From Clostridiales bacterium (lineage in GTDB: Bacteria; Bacillota; Clostridia; Caldicoprobacterales; UBA3941): a stretch of 11,118 nucleotides of DNA. The notes under the pieces are model-generated. The model saw only the letters and a list, made by a program, of their open reading frames with translations. It made no database searches and was not told the origin of the DNA. The stretch is taken from contig JAAYKZ010000361.1 in NCBI GenBank assembly GCA_012522165.1, forward strand, positions 1 to 11,118, given 5' to 3'. Shown here one piece after another: positions 1-8,342 of this stretch. Numbering within the stretch: position 1 is the stretch's first letter; each line of letters opens with the position of its first letter. Both the position numbers and the translations under genes were made by a program.

Positions 1-474
1 ATGTTAGGGTAAATTATTTTCCACCCCAACATTTATTATAGAACCTATATTTTCAACATAACCTTACCTAAAGGTTATCGTTTTTTTGCCGTAATTATAG
101 GTTTTGTTATAAACTATGCAGCTTATTTCGCCGAGATATATCGTGGTGGTATTGAATCAATACCGATGGGGCAATATGAGGCAGCTAAGGTTTTGGGCTA
201 TAGCAAAGCTCAAACCTTTGTTAAAATTATCTTACCACAAGTGATTAGGAGAATACTTCCAGCCGTAACCAATGAAGTCATTACTCTAATAAAGGATACT
301 TCTTTGGCTTTTGCTATTTCTTACTCTGAGATGTTTACCGTAGCCAAAGCAATTGCCGCTGCCCAGACAAATATGACTGCTTTTATCATTGCAGGTATAT
401 ATTATTATATATTTAACTTTATCGTAGCCTATATAATGGAATGGATAGAGAAAAAATTAAGCTATTACAGGTAG
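1..474 (+). CDS. Polar amino-acid ABC transporter permease, 3' part, with in-frame stop near the window start
   Basis: This is the C-terminal part of an inner-membrane permease of the His/Glu/Gln/Arg ABC importer family, which forms the pore for amino-acid uptake. The reading frame is open from base 13 to the TAG at 472-474. It shows a membrane segment (FFAVIIGFVINYAAYFAEI), then the family-typical RGGIESIP, and the EAA cytoplasmic loop (GQYEAAKVLGYS... ILPQ) that docks on the ATPase. A last hydrophobic segment (FIIAGIYYYIFNFIVAYI) precedes a basic tail. The ATG at 166 is not the true start, because conserved family sequence continues upstream of it in the same frame. An in-frame TAA at 10-12 breaks the frame, and the residues from 13 to about 60 match the family less well. 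Either the gene is broken, or the sequence at the window edge is unreliable. The ATP-binding subunit follows 9 bp downstream. Family assignment is secure; the transported amino acid is unknown. Confidence 0.85.
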
Positions 475-483
475 GTGAGAGTA

Positions 484-1245
484 ATGAACTTATTAGAAAT
501 TAAAAATTTAAAGAAAAGCTTTGGTGCTCTTGAAGTTATAAAAGGCATATCTTTAAAGGTAGAAGAAGGAAAGGTAGTAAGTATCATTGGTCCTTCTGGC
601 TCAGGAAAGTCTACCCTTCTTAGGTGCGCTACTTTGTTGGAGACTATAGATTCAGGTGAACTCATCTATTTAGGAGAGCATGCTGTTATTACTGATCAAG
701 ATGGCAAGGCTATTTATGCATCTAAAGCACAACTAAAGAAAATTCAAAGCTATTTTGGACTAGTGTTTCAAAATTTTAATCTTTTTCCTCACTATTCAGT
801 TATTAAAAATATAACCGATGCATTAATTACTGTACAAAAAAAGCCTAAGGAAGAGGCTATGGAGATAGGGCGTGAATTGCTAAAAAAGATAGGATTATCC
901 GATAAGGAAAATGCTTATCCATATCAGTTATCAGGAGGACAGCAACAACGGGTATCCATAGCAAGGGCATTGGCACTTAATCCGAAGATATTGTTTTTTG
1001 ACGAACCTACTTCAGCCCTAGATCCTGAACTGACAGGAGAGATTTTAAATGTAATAAAAGAGCTGGCAGCAGAGAAGATGACAATGGTAATAGTTACCCA
1101 TGAGATGAGCTTTGCCAGAGATGTATCGGATCATATTATCTTTATGGATAATGGGGTTATTGTTGAAGAGGGACTTCCAAGCGATGTTATCAATAACCCG
1201 CAAAACGAACGTACAAAAGCATTTTTAAGTAGATTTGAGAGATAA
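484..1245 (+). CDS. Polar amino-acid ABC transporter ATP-binding protein (GlnQ/ArtP-like)
   Basis: This is the cytoplasmic ATPase that powers amino-acid import by the permease encoded just upstream. It has 253 residues from the ATG at 484, the usual length for the family. All ABC motifs are intact: Walker A GPSGSGKST (residues 36-44), the Q-loop glutamine at 96, signature LSGGQQQRVSIARAL starting at 149, Walker B ILFFDE with D173/E174, and the H-loop histidine at 206 in IVTHEMSFARDV. The EMSFARDVSD segment is typical of the polar amino-acid subfamily. A GTG at 475 is also in frame, but the ATG at 484 is preferred because AGGTG at 473-477 sits 6 bases before it, overlapping the permease stop codon. 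Substrate specificity cannot be read from the sequence. Confidence 0.95.
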   Translation: MNLLEIKNLKKSFGALEVIKGISLKVEEGKVVSIIGPSGSGKSTLLRCATLLETIDSGELIYLGEHAVITDQDGKAIYASKAQLKKIQSYFGLVFQNFNLFPHYSVIKNITDALITVQKKPKEEAMEIGRELLKKIGLSDKENAYPYQLSGGQQQRVSIARALALNPKILFFDEPTSALDPELTGEILNVIKELAAEKMTMVIVTHEMSFARDVSDHIIFMDNGVIVEEGLPSDVINNPQNERTKAFLSRFER

Positions 1246-1255
1246 AAGGAATACA

Positions 1256-1284
1256 TGGACATTATTATAGAAAATCGATATAAT
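1256..1284 (+). promoter_or_regulatory. Sigma-A-type promoter for the mrfA-mrfB-TPR operon
   Basis: The -35 box TGGACA (1256-1261) differs from TTGACA at one base. A 17-base spacer separates it from a perfect -10 box TATAAT (1279-1284). Transcription would begin around 1291, giving a leader of about 26 nt before the ATG at 1318. It lies in the 72-bp gap after the ABC transporter gene and makes the repair genes independent of the transporter. No LexA-type operator (CGAAC-N4-GTTC) is visible here. Confidence 0.7.
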
Positions 1285-1317
1285 AAGGATTATAAAGCTT
1301 TGTTTTAGGGGTGCCTT

Positions 1318-3600
1318 ATGAATATCGATCAATTGGTAGATTTTCTTAAGCAAGACAGTAGATTTATGGACAACGTAACATACTGGAAAACCATAGAGGC
1401 CAAAGAAGCTAACTTTGTGCCTTTTCCTAATTGGTTAGAAGAGGATGTTATCAAAGCATTAAGTCAGAAGGGTATAGAAAAACTATACCTTCATCAGGCC
1501 TTTGCTCTGGATTTTGTTAAGCAAGGCAAGAATGTAGTAATAGTCACTCCTACTGCTTCAGGAAAAACCATATGTTATAATTTGCCTGTGTTAAATGAAA
1601 TTTATAACAACCCTGATACCAGAAGTCTATATCTTTTTCCCACCAAAGCCCTTTCTCAAGATCAGGTTAGCGAACTACACGAGCTGATTACCCTTATGGG
1701 CAAGGATATAAAGACCTATACCTACGATGGAGATACCCCAGTCAATGCTAGAAAAGCTATTAGGCAGGCTGGTCATATTGTAGTTACCAATCCCGATATG
1801 CTTCATTCTGGTATTATGCCCCATCACACTAAATGGATTAAATTATTCGAAAATTTAAAATATGTAGTTATAGACGAAATGCACATTTATACAGGTGTGT
1901 TTGGTAGTCATATGGCCAATGTTATAAGAAGATTAAAACGAATATGTAGGTTTTATGGTGCTAATCCTACATTTATTTGTTGTTCTGCAACTATTGCAAA
2001 TCCTCAGGAGTTGGCGCAAAGAATTATTGAGGAGACAGTAGAGCTGGTGGATAAGAATGGAGCTCCATCTGGGAAAAAGCATCTAGTATTCTATAACCCG
2101 CCATTAGTCAATAAGGAATTAGGCATAAGGCGCAGTTCTCTGTTGGAGACAAGGAAAATAGCTAGTCAACTGATAACCAATGGAATACAGTCTATTATAT
2201 TTGCCCGCAGCCGATTGATGGTGGAAGTGCTAGTTACCTATTTAAAAAAACTGGTCGAAGATAAGCTAGGCAATTCCAAGGAGATAAGAGGTTACAGGGG
2301 AGGTTATCTTCCTACCGAAAGAAGACAGATAGAAAGAGGCCTTAGAACCGGCCATATTATGGGAGTGATCAGCACTAATGCCTTAGAATTAGGTATAGAT
2401 ATTGGTTCTTTAGAAGCTGCTATAATATGCGGGTATCCGGGAAGTATAGCTAGTACCTGGCAACAAGCAGGCAGGGCTGGCAGACGTAGTAGCACTTCAA
2501 TGGCTATTTTGGTGGCTAGTAGTAATCCTTTGGATCAGTATATTATCAAGCACCCTGAGTATTTTTTAGAAAGTTCCCCAGAAAGCGGCTTAATAAATCC
2601 CAACAATCTTTATATTTTGCTTAGCCACATAAAATGTGCAGCTTTTGAGCTTCCCTTTGAGGATGGAGAGCGATTTGGAGTAGAGACTTTAGAAGAGATA
2701 TTAACCTATCTGGAAGAGCAAAAAGTATTAAGACGTGTAGGTAACCGTTGGTATTGGATGGCAGACAATTTCCCCGCTAACAACATTAGTCTTAGAAGTG
2801 CATCCGATGAAAATTTTATAATAATCGACATCTCAAAGCCTGAACCTAGAGTAATTGGCGAAACTGATAGCTTCAGTGCACCTATGCTCCTTCACGAGGA
2901 GGCTATATATATTCATGAAGGGAATCAGTATCAGGTTGAGAAACTAGATTTTGAGGAAAAGAAAGCCTATGTTAGAAGAGTAGATGTGGATTACTATACT
3001 GATGCAAACTTGGCAGTGGATCTTAAGGTTTTAGATGTATTTGAGGAGCAGCAGGAGGCTAACGGCTTAACAAAAGCCTATGGCGAAGTTATGGTTACCG
3101 CTATGGTTACTATGTTTAAAAAAATTAAATTCAACACCCACGAAAACTTGGGATGGGGCAGGGTCCATCTTCCTGAGATAGAAATCCACACAACTGCCTG
3201 TTGGTTTTGTATACCTGAAACTATAACAGATAAATTTAGCCAAGATGATTTGCAAAATGGCCTAATGGCCATAGCTCATGTTTTGGGTCATATTTGTCCT
3301 ATATATTTAATGTGTGATACCCGAGATATAAATGTGGTTTATCATTCCCGATCTCCTTTTACGCGAAAACCTACTATCTACATATATGATAGTCACCCTG
3401 GTGGGGTTGGATTTAGCAATAAGATATATGAAATCTATAGGGAAATTTTTGAAAGATGTAGAGAAATAATTGAAAATTGTACCTGTACAGGAGGATGTCC
3501 TTCTTGTATAGGACCTTCTGTAGGAGAGGAAGGAAATAACAAAGATATAGCCCTTAAGATATTGGGAGGGATACTAAGTGATATCCAACCTGAGGGATAA
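1318..3600 (+). CDS. mrfA: MrfA (YprA) family superfamily 2 DNA helicase with C-terminal zinc-binding DUF1998/MZB domain
   Basis: This is an ATP-driven DNA helicase of the YprA/MrfA family. In B. subtilis the family member acts with MrfB in a nucleotide-excision-like pathway for mitomycin C damage, independent of UvrABC. It has 760 residues, close to the family length of about 750. The motor motifs are visible in order: Walker A TPTASGKT (77-84), motif II DEMH (186-189), motif III SAT (223-225) and motif VI QQAGRAGRR (382-390). The C-terminal DUF1998 region ends in a four-cysteine zinc site, C721, C723, C727 and C730 (CTCTGGCPSC). The start is ATG 1318 with AGGGGTG at 1307-1313, 4 bases before it. 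The reading frame is complete. Its stop codon overlaps the mrfB start by 23 bp. The family call is secure; the mitomycin-specific role is inferred from B. subtilis. Confidence 0.93.
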   Translation: MNIDQLVDFLKQDSRFMDNVTYWKTIEAKEANFVPFPNWLEEDVIKALSQKGIEKLYLHQAFALDFVKQGKNVVIVTPTASGKTICYNLPVLNEIYNNPDTRSLYLFPTKALSQDQVSELHELITLMGKDIKTYTYDGDTPVNARKAIRQAGHIVVTNPDMLHSGIMPHHTKWIKLFENLKYVVIDEMHIYTGVFGSHMANVIRRLKRICRFYGANPTFICCSATIANPQELAQRIIEETVELVDKNGAPSGKKHLVFYNPPLVNKELGIRRSSLLETRKIASQLITNGIQSIIFARSRLMVEVLVTYLKKLVEDKLGNSKEIRGYRGGYLPTERRQIERGLRTGHIMGVISTNALELGIDIGSLEAAIICGYPGSIASTWQQAGRAGRRSSTSMAILVASSNPLDQYIIKHPEYFLESSPESGLINPNNLYILLSHIKCAAFELPFEDGERFGVETLEEILTYLEEQKVLRRVGNRWYWMADNFPANNISLRSASDENFIIIDISKPEPRVIGETDSFSAPMLLHEEAIYIHEGNQYQVEKLDFEEKKAYVRRVDVDYYTDANLAVDLKVLDVFEEQQEANGLTKAYGEVMVTAMVTMFKKIKFNTHENLGWGRVHLPEIEIHTTACWFCIPETITDKFSQDDLQNGLMAIAHVLGHICPIYLMCDTRDINVVYHSRSPFTRKPTIYIYDSHPGGVGFSNKIYEIYREIFERCREIIENCTCTGGCPSCIGPSVGEEGNNKDIALKILGGILSDIQPEG

Positions 3601-4855
3601 GCTAAAAGCTATTACTAGCAATAACCATATCAAAACTAGTACAGATGATATAGACAATAAGGTGGATATTTCGTCTAATAGAGGTAATTTAGGTGGTTAT
3701 GTCATAGATAGCCAATGGGGACAGCATGTTTGTAAAAAAAGCATATATCCCATAGATTATTCCTATGGTATAGTTACCTTAGAAGAAATTAGATATATTA
3801 ACCCCTCAGTGGTGATTAAATGGGCACGCCTAGAAGCATCTCAGGATAGTTTTAGCATCCATGACCTAGTTTTTCTAGACACTGAAACTACTAGCTTATC
3901 TGGTGGTGTTGGCACTCTCGCTTTTCTTATAGGGTTAGGTTATTTTGAAGGTAATAATTTTGTGGTAGAGCAACATATAATGCGAGACTTTGATGAAGAA
4001 TTAAGCATGTTGCATGAAGTTGCAAAAGTAATTAGTCACAGGCAGGTATTAGTAAGCTTTAATGGTAAGTCCTTCGATTATCCTCTGTTAGAAAACAGGA
4101 TGATTTTAAATAGGGTAACATTATATATGAATTCTACACGAGATAAAAATCTTCATATTGATTTACTACATCCATCTAGAAGGATATGGTCCTCAATGCT
4201 AGATAGCTGCAGCCTAACTTCTTTAGAAAACAATATCTTAAGGCATTATCGAAAAGATGATATCCCTGGACGGGAAATACCCAATATCTATTATCAATAT
4301 CTGCAGGATAGAGATGAAGCATCTATGCTAAAGGTATTGGACCATAATACAAAGGATATTTTAGCAATGGTAGCTCTACTTATAAAGTTATCCCAAATAA
4401 ATCAAAATCCAGCTCAAATGAATCTTAATTCTTATGAATGGTTAGGTCTAGCAAAGTCATGGGAAAATCAGGGTGATGATGAAAGAGCAATTTTTTGCTA
4501 TTTAAAATGTATAGAAACAGGACAAAATCCCTATGTCACATTGAATGCCCAGAATAGATTAGCTATTGTTTACAAAAGGCGTAGACAATGGAAACAGGCC
4601 GTGGAAATATGGGAATCAATTATAGATCGGAAAGAAAGCCTTAAAATTTTTCCTTTGATAGAAATGGCAAAATATTATGAGCACCAGGAAAAAAACTATG
4701 ACAAAGCCCTAATCTATACCGATAGAGCAATTAAATTATTAAAGAATACAGGTGCGAATCGAAAGTCTGTTTATGGTGCTTATAATATAGATGATCTATA
4801 TCATAGAAGAAATAGATTGATTAGAAAGAGAAAGGATGATACAAAATGTCTATAA
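3578..4855 (+). CDS. mrfB: MrfB (YprB) family exonuclease: RNase H-fold (DnaQ-like) domain plus TPR tail
   Basis: This is the nuclease partner of the MrfA helicase. The RNase H-fold nuclease domain spans about residues 94-275. Likely metal ligands are D101 and E103 in FLDTETTSLSGG, D167 in SFNGKSFDYPLLENR, possibly D195 in HIDLLH, and the last motif H256-x3-D260 (DHNTKD). That fits the YprB branch (RNase_H_2-like) rather than the classical H-x4-D spacing of DnaQ. Residues about 284-393 form two or three TPR-like helical pairs, probably a protein-binding tail. It has 425 residues, similar to B. subtilis YprB (a little over 400). The start is GTG 3578, with GGGAGGG at 3564-3570, 7 bases before it. 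This lies inside mrfA, so translation is probably coupled. The 3' end overlaps the next gene by 10 bp. Confidence 0.9.
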   Translation: MISNLRDKLKAITSNNHIKTSTDDIDNKVDISSNRGNLGGYVIDSQWGQHVCKKSIYPIDYSYGIVTLEEIRYINPSVVIKWARLEASQDSFSIHDLVFLDTETTSLSGGVGTLAFLIGLGYFEGNNFVVEQHIMRDFDEELSMLHEVAKVISHRQVLVSFNGKSFDYPLLENRMILNRVTLYMNSTRDKNLHIDLLHPSRRIWSSMLDSCSLTSLENNILRHYRKDDIPGREIPNIYYQYLQDRDEASMLKVLDHNTKDILAMVALLIKLSQINQNPAQMNLNSYEWLGLAKSWENQGDDERAIFCYLKCIETGQNPYVTLNAQNRLAIVYKRRRQWKQAVEIWESIIDRKESLKIFPLIEMAKYYEHQEKNYDKALIYTDRAIKLLKNTGANRKSVYGAYNIDDLYHRRNRLIRKRKDDTKCL

Positions 4856-5532
4856 TGGGAAATATATATGGATTTTTAGCGTATTACAGCCATAGCAGGG
4901 GTGAATATGAAAAAGCTAAAAAGTTATATGAAAAATCTTTGCAGCGGGAATGCAACAAGCCTAATTATTTATTATCCTATGGTGTACTATTGCTCAGGGA
5001 AGGCCAATTTGAAAAGGCCAAGGAGCTTTTCAGCACTGTTTTAGTGGAATTGCCTGTTCAAGAAAAATATAAAAACATGGCTAAAATCAATATAAGTCTT
5101 GCGTATTGGAAGTTGGGGGATATTGATATAGCAATTGAAATGTTAGAAGAGGTTCATAGAAAATATCCTAGTGGAAAGGTGTATGGAACATTAGGATATC
5201 TCCTTATCCAAAAAGGAGACCTAGAAAGAGCCTTGGAATATAATCTAGAGGCTCTTGAATATGATGATGAGGATCCTGTTATCTTAGACAATCTAGGACA
5301 AATCTATTATAAGATGGGTGAGATAGATAAGGCCAAGGAATTTTTAAAAAGGGCTGAAGAAGAAAAGGATGACCAAGCAATTACTTTATATTATCTAGGG
5401 CTTATCTATTCTCAGGAAGGGAATAAAGAGCTAGCCAAAGAAAAATTAGAAAAAGCTCTTACCTGCAATCTTACAGCCTTAAGTGCAGTAACTCGTGAAG
5501 ATATTGAAAAGGCTTTAGGGGATCTGGATTGA
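4846..5532 (+). CDS. Stand-alone tetratricopeptide-repeat protein, third gene of the mrf operon
   Basis: A 228-residue protein built almost entirely of about six TPR helix pairs (roughly residues 4-35, 40-73, 80-110, 111-142, 145-175 and 180-212). Typical signatures are GEYEKAKKLYEKSL, GQFEKAKELF, GDLERALEYNLEAL, GEIDKAKEFLKRA and GNKELAKEKLEKAL. It has no signal peptide and no membrane segment, so it should be a cytosolic protein-protein interaction scaffold. No catalytic motif is seen. The ATG at 4846 is favoured because AAGGA (4832-4836) lies 9 bases upstream; an in-frame ATG at 4855 is possible. It overlaps mrfB by 10 bp, which indicates co-translation and hints at a role with MrfA/MrfB. 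Convergent with the PBP gene, overlapping it by 18 bp. Function beyond binding is unknown. Confidence 0.85.
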   Translation: MSIMGNIYGFLAYYSHSRGEYEKAKKLYEKSLQRECNKPNYLLSYGVLLLREGQFEKAKELFSTVLVELPVQEKYKNMAKINISLAYWKLGDIDIAIEMLEEVHRKYPSGKVYGTLGYLLIQKGDLERALEYNLEALEYDDEDPVILDNLGQIYYKMGEIDKAKEFLKRAEEEKDDQAITLYYLGLIYSQEGNKELAKEKLEKALTCNLTALSAVTREDIEKALGDLD

Positions 5533-8046
5533 TATTTTGTGAATATCATCCTCTTCTTCTTGATTTTCCTGTATATGATCTTCTTGGGACTGGATTTCCT
5601 GATTAGATAAATCTTTTTCTCCAGATACAATTTCTGGCTCATTAGGAATAGTTACGGTTATGGTAGAAGTGGGGGGACTTTGCACTGGCTCACCATCTAT
5701 GGTAATTCCTGGGTGGCTAGCTACAGCATAGTAGCTGTAAGTTTCACCTGGATTTACCAGAGCATCTGTCCATTGGATTTTTCCCTGATTTCCTGCCTCA
5801 ATGCGATGGATTGGTATAGCTTCTCCGTTATCCGTTGATTTATATATGCTATATACTGCAAAATATTGAGTTGGGACAAAGGAAATTGTAGGCAATCCAT
5901 TAGCAGATAATATTACCTCAAAATCTTTTGGGCTATCAGGGATAACCCAATAATCTGTTTGCTCTCGCGGCACATTATTCCTTTTGAAATACTCTAGTAC
6001 TATTTGGTCTTTGGGGGTAAGGGGAGATGCCAACAAAACTAGATGTCGTTCATTCAGTGACTTGCCATCTAGCTCTACTTCCACGACATTAGTAGGTTTT
6101 TCGAAATCAGGTACAGGACGGCTAGCATAAATATATTTCATAACTTCTTTTGCAATCTCAGCTGGATGGCTTCCACCAACAGCATTAGACGGAAGATAAT
6201 ATTTAGAATTGGTCTCATCAAAGCCAAGCCATATTGTCAAAACATATTCAGGATTATAAACCGCTATCCAAGCATCTTTAGTACCACTAATTCCTTTAAA
6301 TTCTTTGGTGTTGGGAAGTTGTACAGTTCCAGTTTTGGCGGCCATGGGCATCTCTAAGGATTGTAGCCTTCTGGCGGTTCCTCCTTGCCATTCTATGGTA
6401 GACTGTAAGATGTTGTTTATTAAAAAGGCTGATTCCTCAGAGATATATTGAACTTTCTGAGGATGAAACTCATATACTACGACACCATTAGGGTCCTCAA
6501 TACGACGAATGGTAGTATAATCCTTATATTTGCCACCATCAGCCAGGGTTGTATAGGCTCTGGCAAGTTCTATGGGGCTTATTCCGTAATGAAAGCCACC
6601 TAGGGCTACAGAAAGACTATTATCTTCATCAGCAAAAGGTATACCTAACCCTTTAGCAAAGGATATACCACTGTCTATACCTATATCATGAAGAACCTTT
6701 ACTGCGGGTATATTTATAGATGCAGCAACTGCTTTACGAAGGGTTATCCAACCTTGATATTTACCTCCATAATTTGAGGGGGAGTAGTTATCTACAGTAA
6801 AGGGAGCATCTTCTATAAAGGTTACCGGACTATAGCCAAAACTTTCAATAGCAGGAGCGTATACTACCAATGGTTTTATAACAGAACCAGGCTGCCGTCT
6901 AGATTGAGTGGCTCTATTAAATGCCTTTCTTACTGGCTTATTATCTGCTCTGCCACCTAGAAGTGCTCGTACTTCTCCTGTTTTGCTGTCAAGTACGACT
7001 AAAGCTCCTTGACATGGCTCATTAGTCACGGGGCTTTTGGGGAAAAAGTCAGTATTTTGAAAAATATTTTCACAGAATTCCTGTAAACCTTTATCTAGAG
7101 TTGTATATATCTTATAACCATTAGTAAACAGAGTTTCTTCTTTTACACTTAAAATATCAGCTGCTTCTTCTAATACCATGTCTATAAAGAAACTATGTAC
7201 TAAGTCATCTGGTGGTGTTTCAACTAACTCAATAGATTCTTTCTTAGCTTCTTCACCTTCTTCTTGTGACAAATAACCATTCTTTACCATAAGATCTATA
7301 ACTAGATCCTTTCTTTTCATAGAGCTTTCTTTATCTATTAAGGGAGAATAACGTCCTGGATTCTTTATTATTCCTGCTAACATAGCACCTTCAGCCACAC
7401 TAACTTCCTTTATGGATTTTCCAAAATATCTATTAGCTGCTGCTTCAACTCCGTAGGTTCCTTTGCCAAAATATATTAGATTAAGATAGGTTTCAAGAAT
7501 CTGTTCCTTAGTATACTTTTTTTCCAATTGATAGGCTAAATAAATTTCTTGTATCTTTCTGCTCATAACCTTTTTTTGAGATAGAAAGGCATTCCGGACT
7601 ACCTGCTGGGTTATGGTGCCTCCTCCTTGCACATATGCCCTTGCCTTAATATTTTGCCATAGGGAAGAGGCAAGGCGTTTTATATCAAATCCAGGATGTT
7701 TATAAAAGCGAATATCTTCAGTAGCAATAAAAGCATCCTGAACGTGTTTAGGTACTTCTGAAAGGGACACTTTTATTCGATTTTCTACGCCATGGATACT
7801 AGTTATTTTTTCATCATTTAAATCATAGATAAACGAAGACTCTTGGATATTTTCTAGCTTGCTAATATCTAGTTCTTTCCAAGTACTTACTGTTACACCT
7901 AGGATATAAGCAGTCATTGTTAGTAGTATTGCTATTCCTATAAGAGGGGTTGCTAGAATTATCCTGATTATTTTTCCTTTATTAAGTTTGTTATTAATTC
8001 TTTTTCCCCGTTGCGTACGAGTTGGTATAGGATCACGCCGGTTCAT
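5515..8046 (-). CDS. Class A penicillin-binding protein (PBP1A family), bifunctional transglycosylase/transpeptidase with C-terminal FN3-like domain
   Basis: This membrane-anchored enzyme polymerises lipid II into glycan strands and cross-links the stem peptides. It has 843 residues: a basic cytoplasmic start, one membrane anchor (about 27-50), the GT51 transglycosylase domain and a penicillin-binding transpeptidase domain. GT51 motifs are ATEDIRFYKHPG with catalytic E110, GGGTITQQ (141-148), and ILETYLN with E185. Transpeptidase motifs are SVIK (S388/K391), SIN (443-445) and KTGT (571-574). Residues about 712-798 look like a fibronectin type III domain, and the last 40 residues are rich in Glu, Gln and Asp. 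All catalytic motifs are present. The start is supported by AGGGGG six bases before the ATG (complement of 8053-8058). It is monocistronic here and divergent from ftsH. Which numbered PBP it matches cannot be decided. Confidence 0.95.
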   Translation of the reverse strand: MNRRDPIPTRTQRGKRINNKLNKGKIIRIILATPLIGIAILLTMTAYILGVTVSTWKELDISKLENIQESSFIYDLNDEKITSIHGVENRIKVSLSEVPKHVQDAFIATEDIRFYKHPGFDIKRLASSLWQNIKARAYVQGGGTITQQVVRNAFLSQKKVMSRKIQEIYLAYQLEKKYTKEQILETYLNLIYFGKGTYGVEAAANRYFGKSIKEVSVAEGAMLAGIIKNPGRYSPLIDKESSMKRKDLVIDLMVKNGYLSQEEGEEAKKESIELVETPPDDLVHSFFIDMVLEEAADILSVKEETLFTNGYKIYTTLDKGLQEFCENIFQNTDFFPKSPVTNEPCQGALVVLDSKTGEVRALLGGRADNKPVRKAFNRATQSRRQPGSVIKPLVVYAPAIESFGYSPVTFIEDAPFTVDNYSPSNYGGKYQGWITLRKAVAASINIPAVKVLHDIGIDSGISFAKGLGIPFADEDNSLSVALGGFHYGISPIELARAYTTLADGGKYKDYTTIRRIEDPNGVVVYEFHPQKVQYISEESAFLINNILQSTIEWQGGTARRLQSLEMPMAAKTGTVQLPNTKEFKGISGTKDAWIAVYNPEYVLTIWLGFDETNSKYYLPSNAVGGSHPAEIAKEVMKYIYASRPVPDFEKPTNVVEVELDGKSLNERHLVLLASPLTPKDQIVLEYFKRNNVPREQTDYWVIPDSPKDFEVILSANGLPTISFVPTQYFAVYSIYKSTDNGEAIPIHRIEAGNQGKIQWTDALVNPGETYSYYAVASHPGITIDGEPVQSPPTSTITVTIPNEPEIVSGEKDLSNQEIQSQEDHIQENQEEEDDIHKISIQIP

Positions 8047-8104
8047 ATTTTTCCCCCTAACTTATTGTTAGTCCTTTAGCATTTTATAGTTATTATTCCC
8101 ATTA

Positions 8105-8134
8105 TTTATATCTGTAAACCTCACCATAAAACAA
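8105..8134 (-). promoter_or_regulatory. Possible promoter for the PBP gene
   Basis: Read on the minus strand, TTGTTT (complement of 8129-8134), an 18-base spacer and TATAAA (complement of 8105-8110) form a plausible but imperfect sigma-A promoter. It would start transcription about 50 nt before the PBP ATG. The -35 box matches the consensus at only three positions, so this is tentative. Confidence 0.3.
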
Positions 8135-8154
8135 TGCTCTACCACACAATTCCA

Positions 8155-8183
8155 TCGACAAGTCCAAGGAAATACTGTATAAT
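8155..8183 (+). promoter_or_regulatory. Sigma-A-type promoter for ftsH
   Basis: The -35 box TCGACA (8155-8160, one mismatch to TTGACA), a 17-base spacer and a perfect TATAAT (8178-8183) make a strong match. Transcription from about 8190 would give an unusually long leader of about 215 nt before the ftsH ATG at 8406. Confidence 0.65.
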
Positions 8184-8323
8184 TAACTAATGATATTATG
8201 TAAACTAAAAGACTTGCTATCTTTGTTCAATAGCAGTTATTCCGTAAGTTAAGTGTTGTGCTAGTAAGTCTAACAATCATAATGTGCTATTGACTGTTCA
8301 CTACATCACTGTTTTAGAGAAAA

Positions 8324-8342
8324 GTAATAACCAAGTTATTAC
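8324..8342. repeat. Perfect 8-bp inverted repeat in the ftsH leader
   Basis: GTAATAAC (8324-8331), the spacer CAA, then GTTATTAC (8335-8342) form a perfect 19-bp dyad. It lies about 135 nt downstream of the predicted start site and 63 bases before the ftsH ATG. There is no T-run after it, so it is not an intrinsic terminator. It could be an operator for a dimeric regulator or an RNA hairpin; the sequence alone does not decide. Confidence 0.7.

Noticed and set aside
166..474. ATG at 166 as the true start of the permease
   Set aside because: Conserved family sequence (NYAAYFAEIYRGGIESIP) continues upstream in the same frame, and no ribosome binding site precedes this ATG.
1200..1260. LexA/SOS box ahead of mrfA (CGAAC at 1205)
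   Set aside because: The matching GTTC half is missing, so it does not fit the Gram-positive SOS operator.
2304..3272. Minus-strand open frames inside mrfA
   Set aside because: They are shorter than 70 codons, lie opposite a well-supported helicase gene, and show no family features or ribosome binding sites.
5426..5460. AAGAGCT / AGCTCTT inverted repeat as a terminator for the PBP gene
   Set aside because: Seven base pairs around a 21-nt loop inside coding TPR sequence, with no T-run on the proper side; it probably reflects codon repetition.
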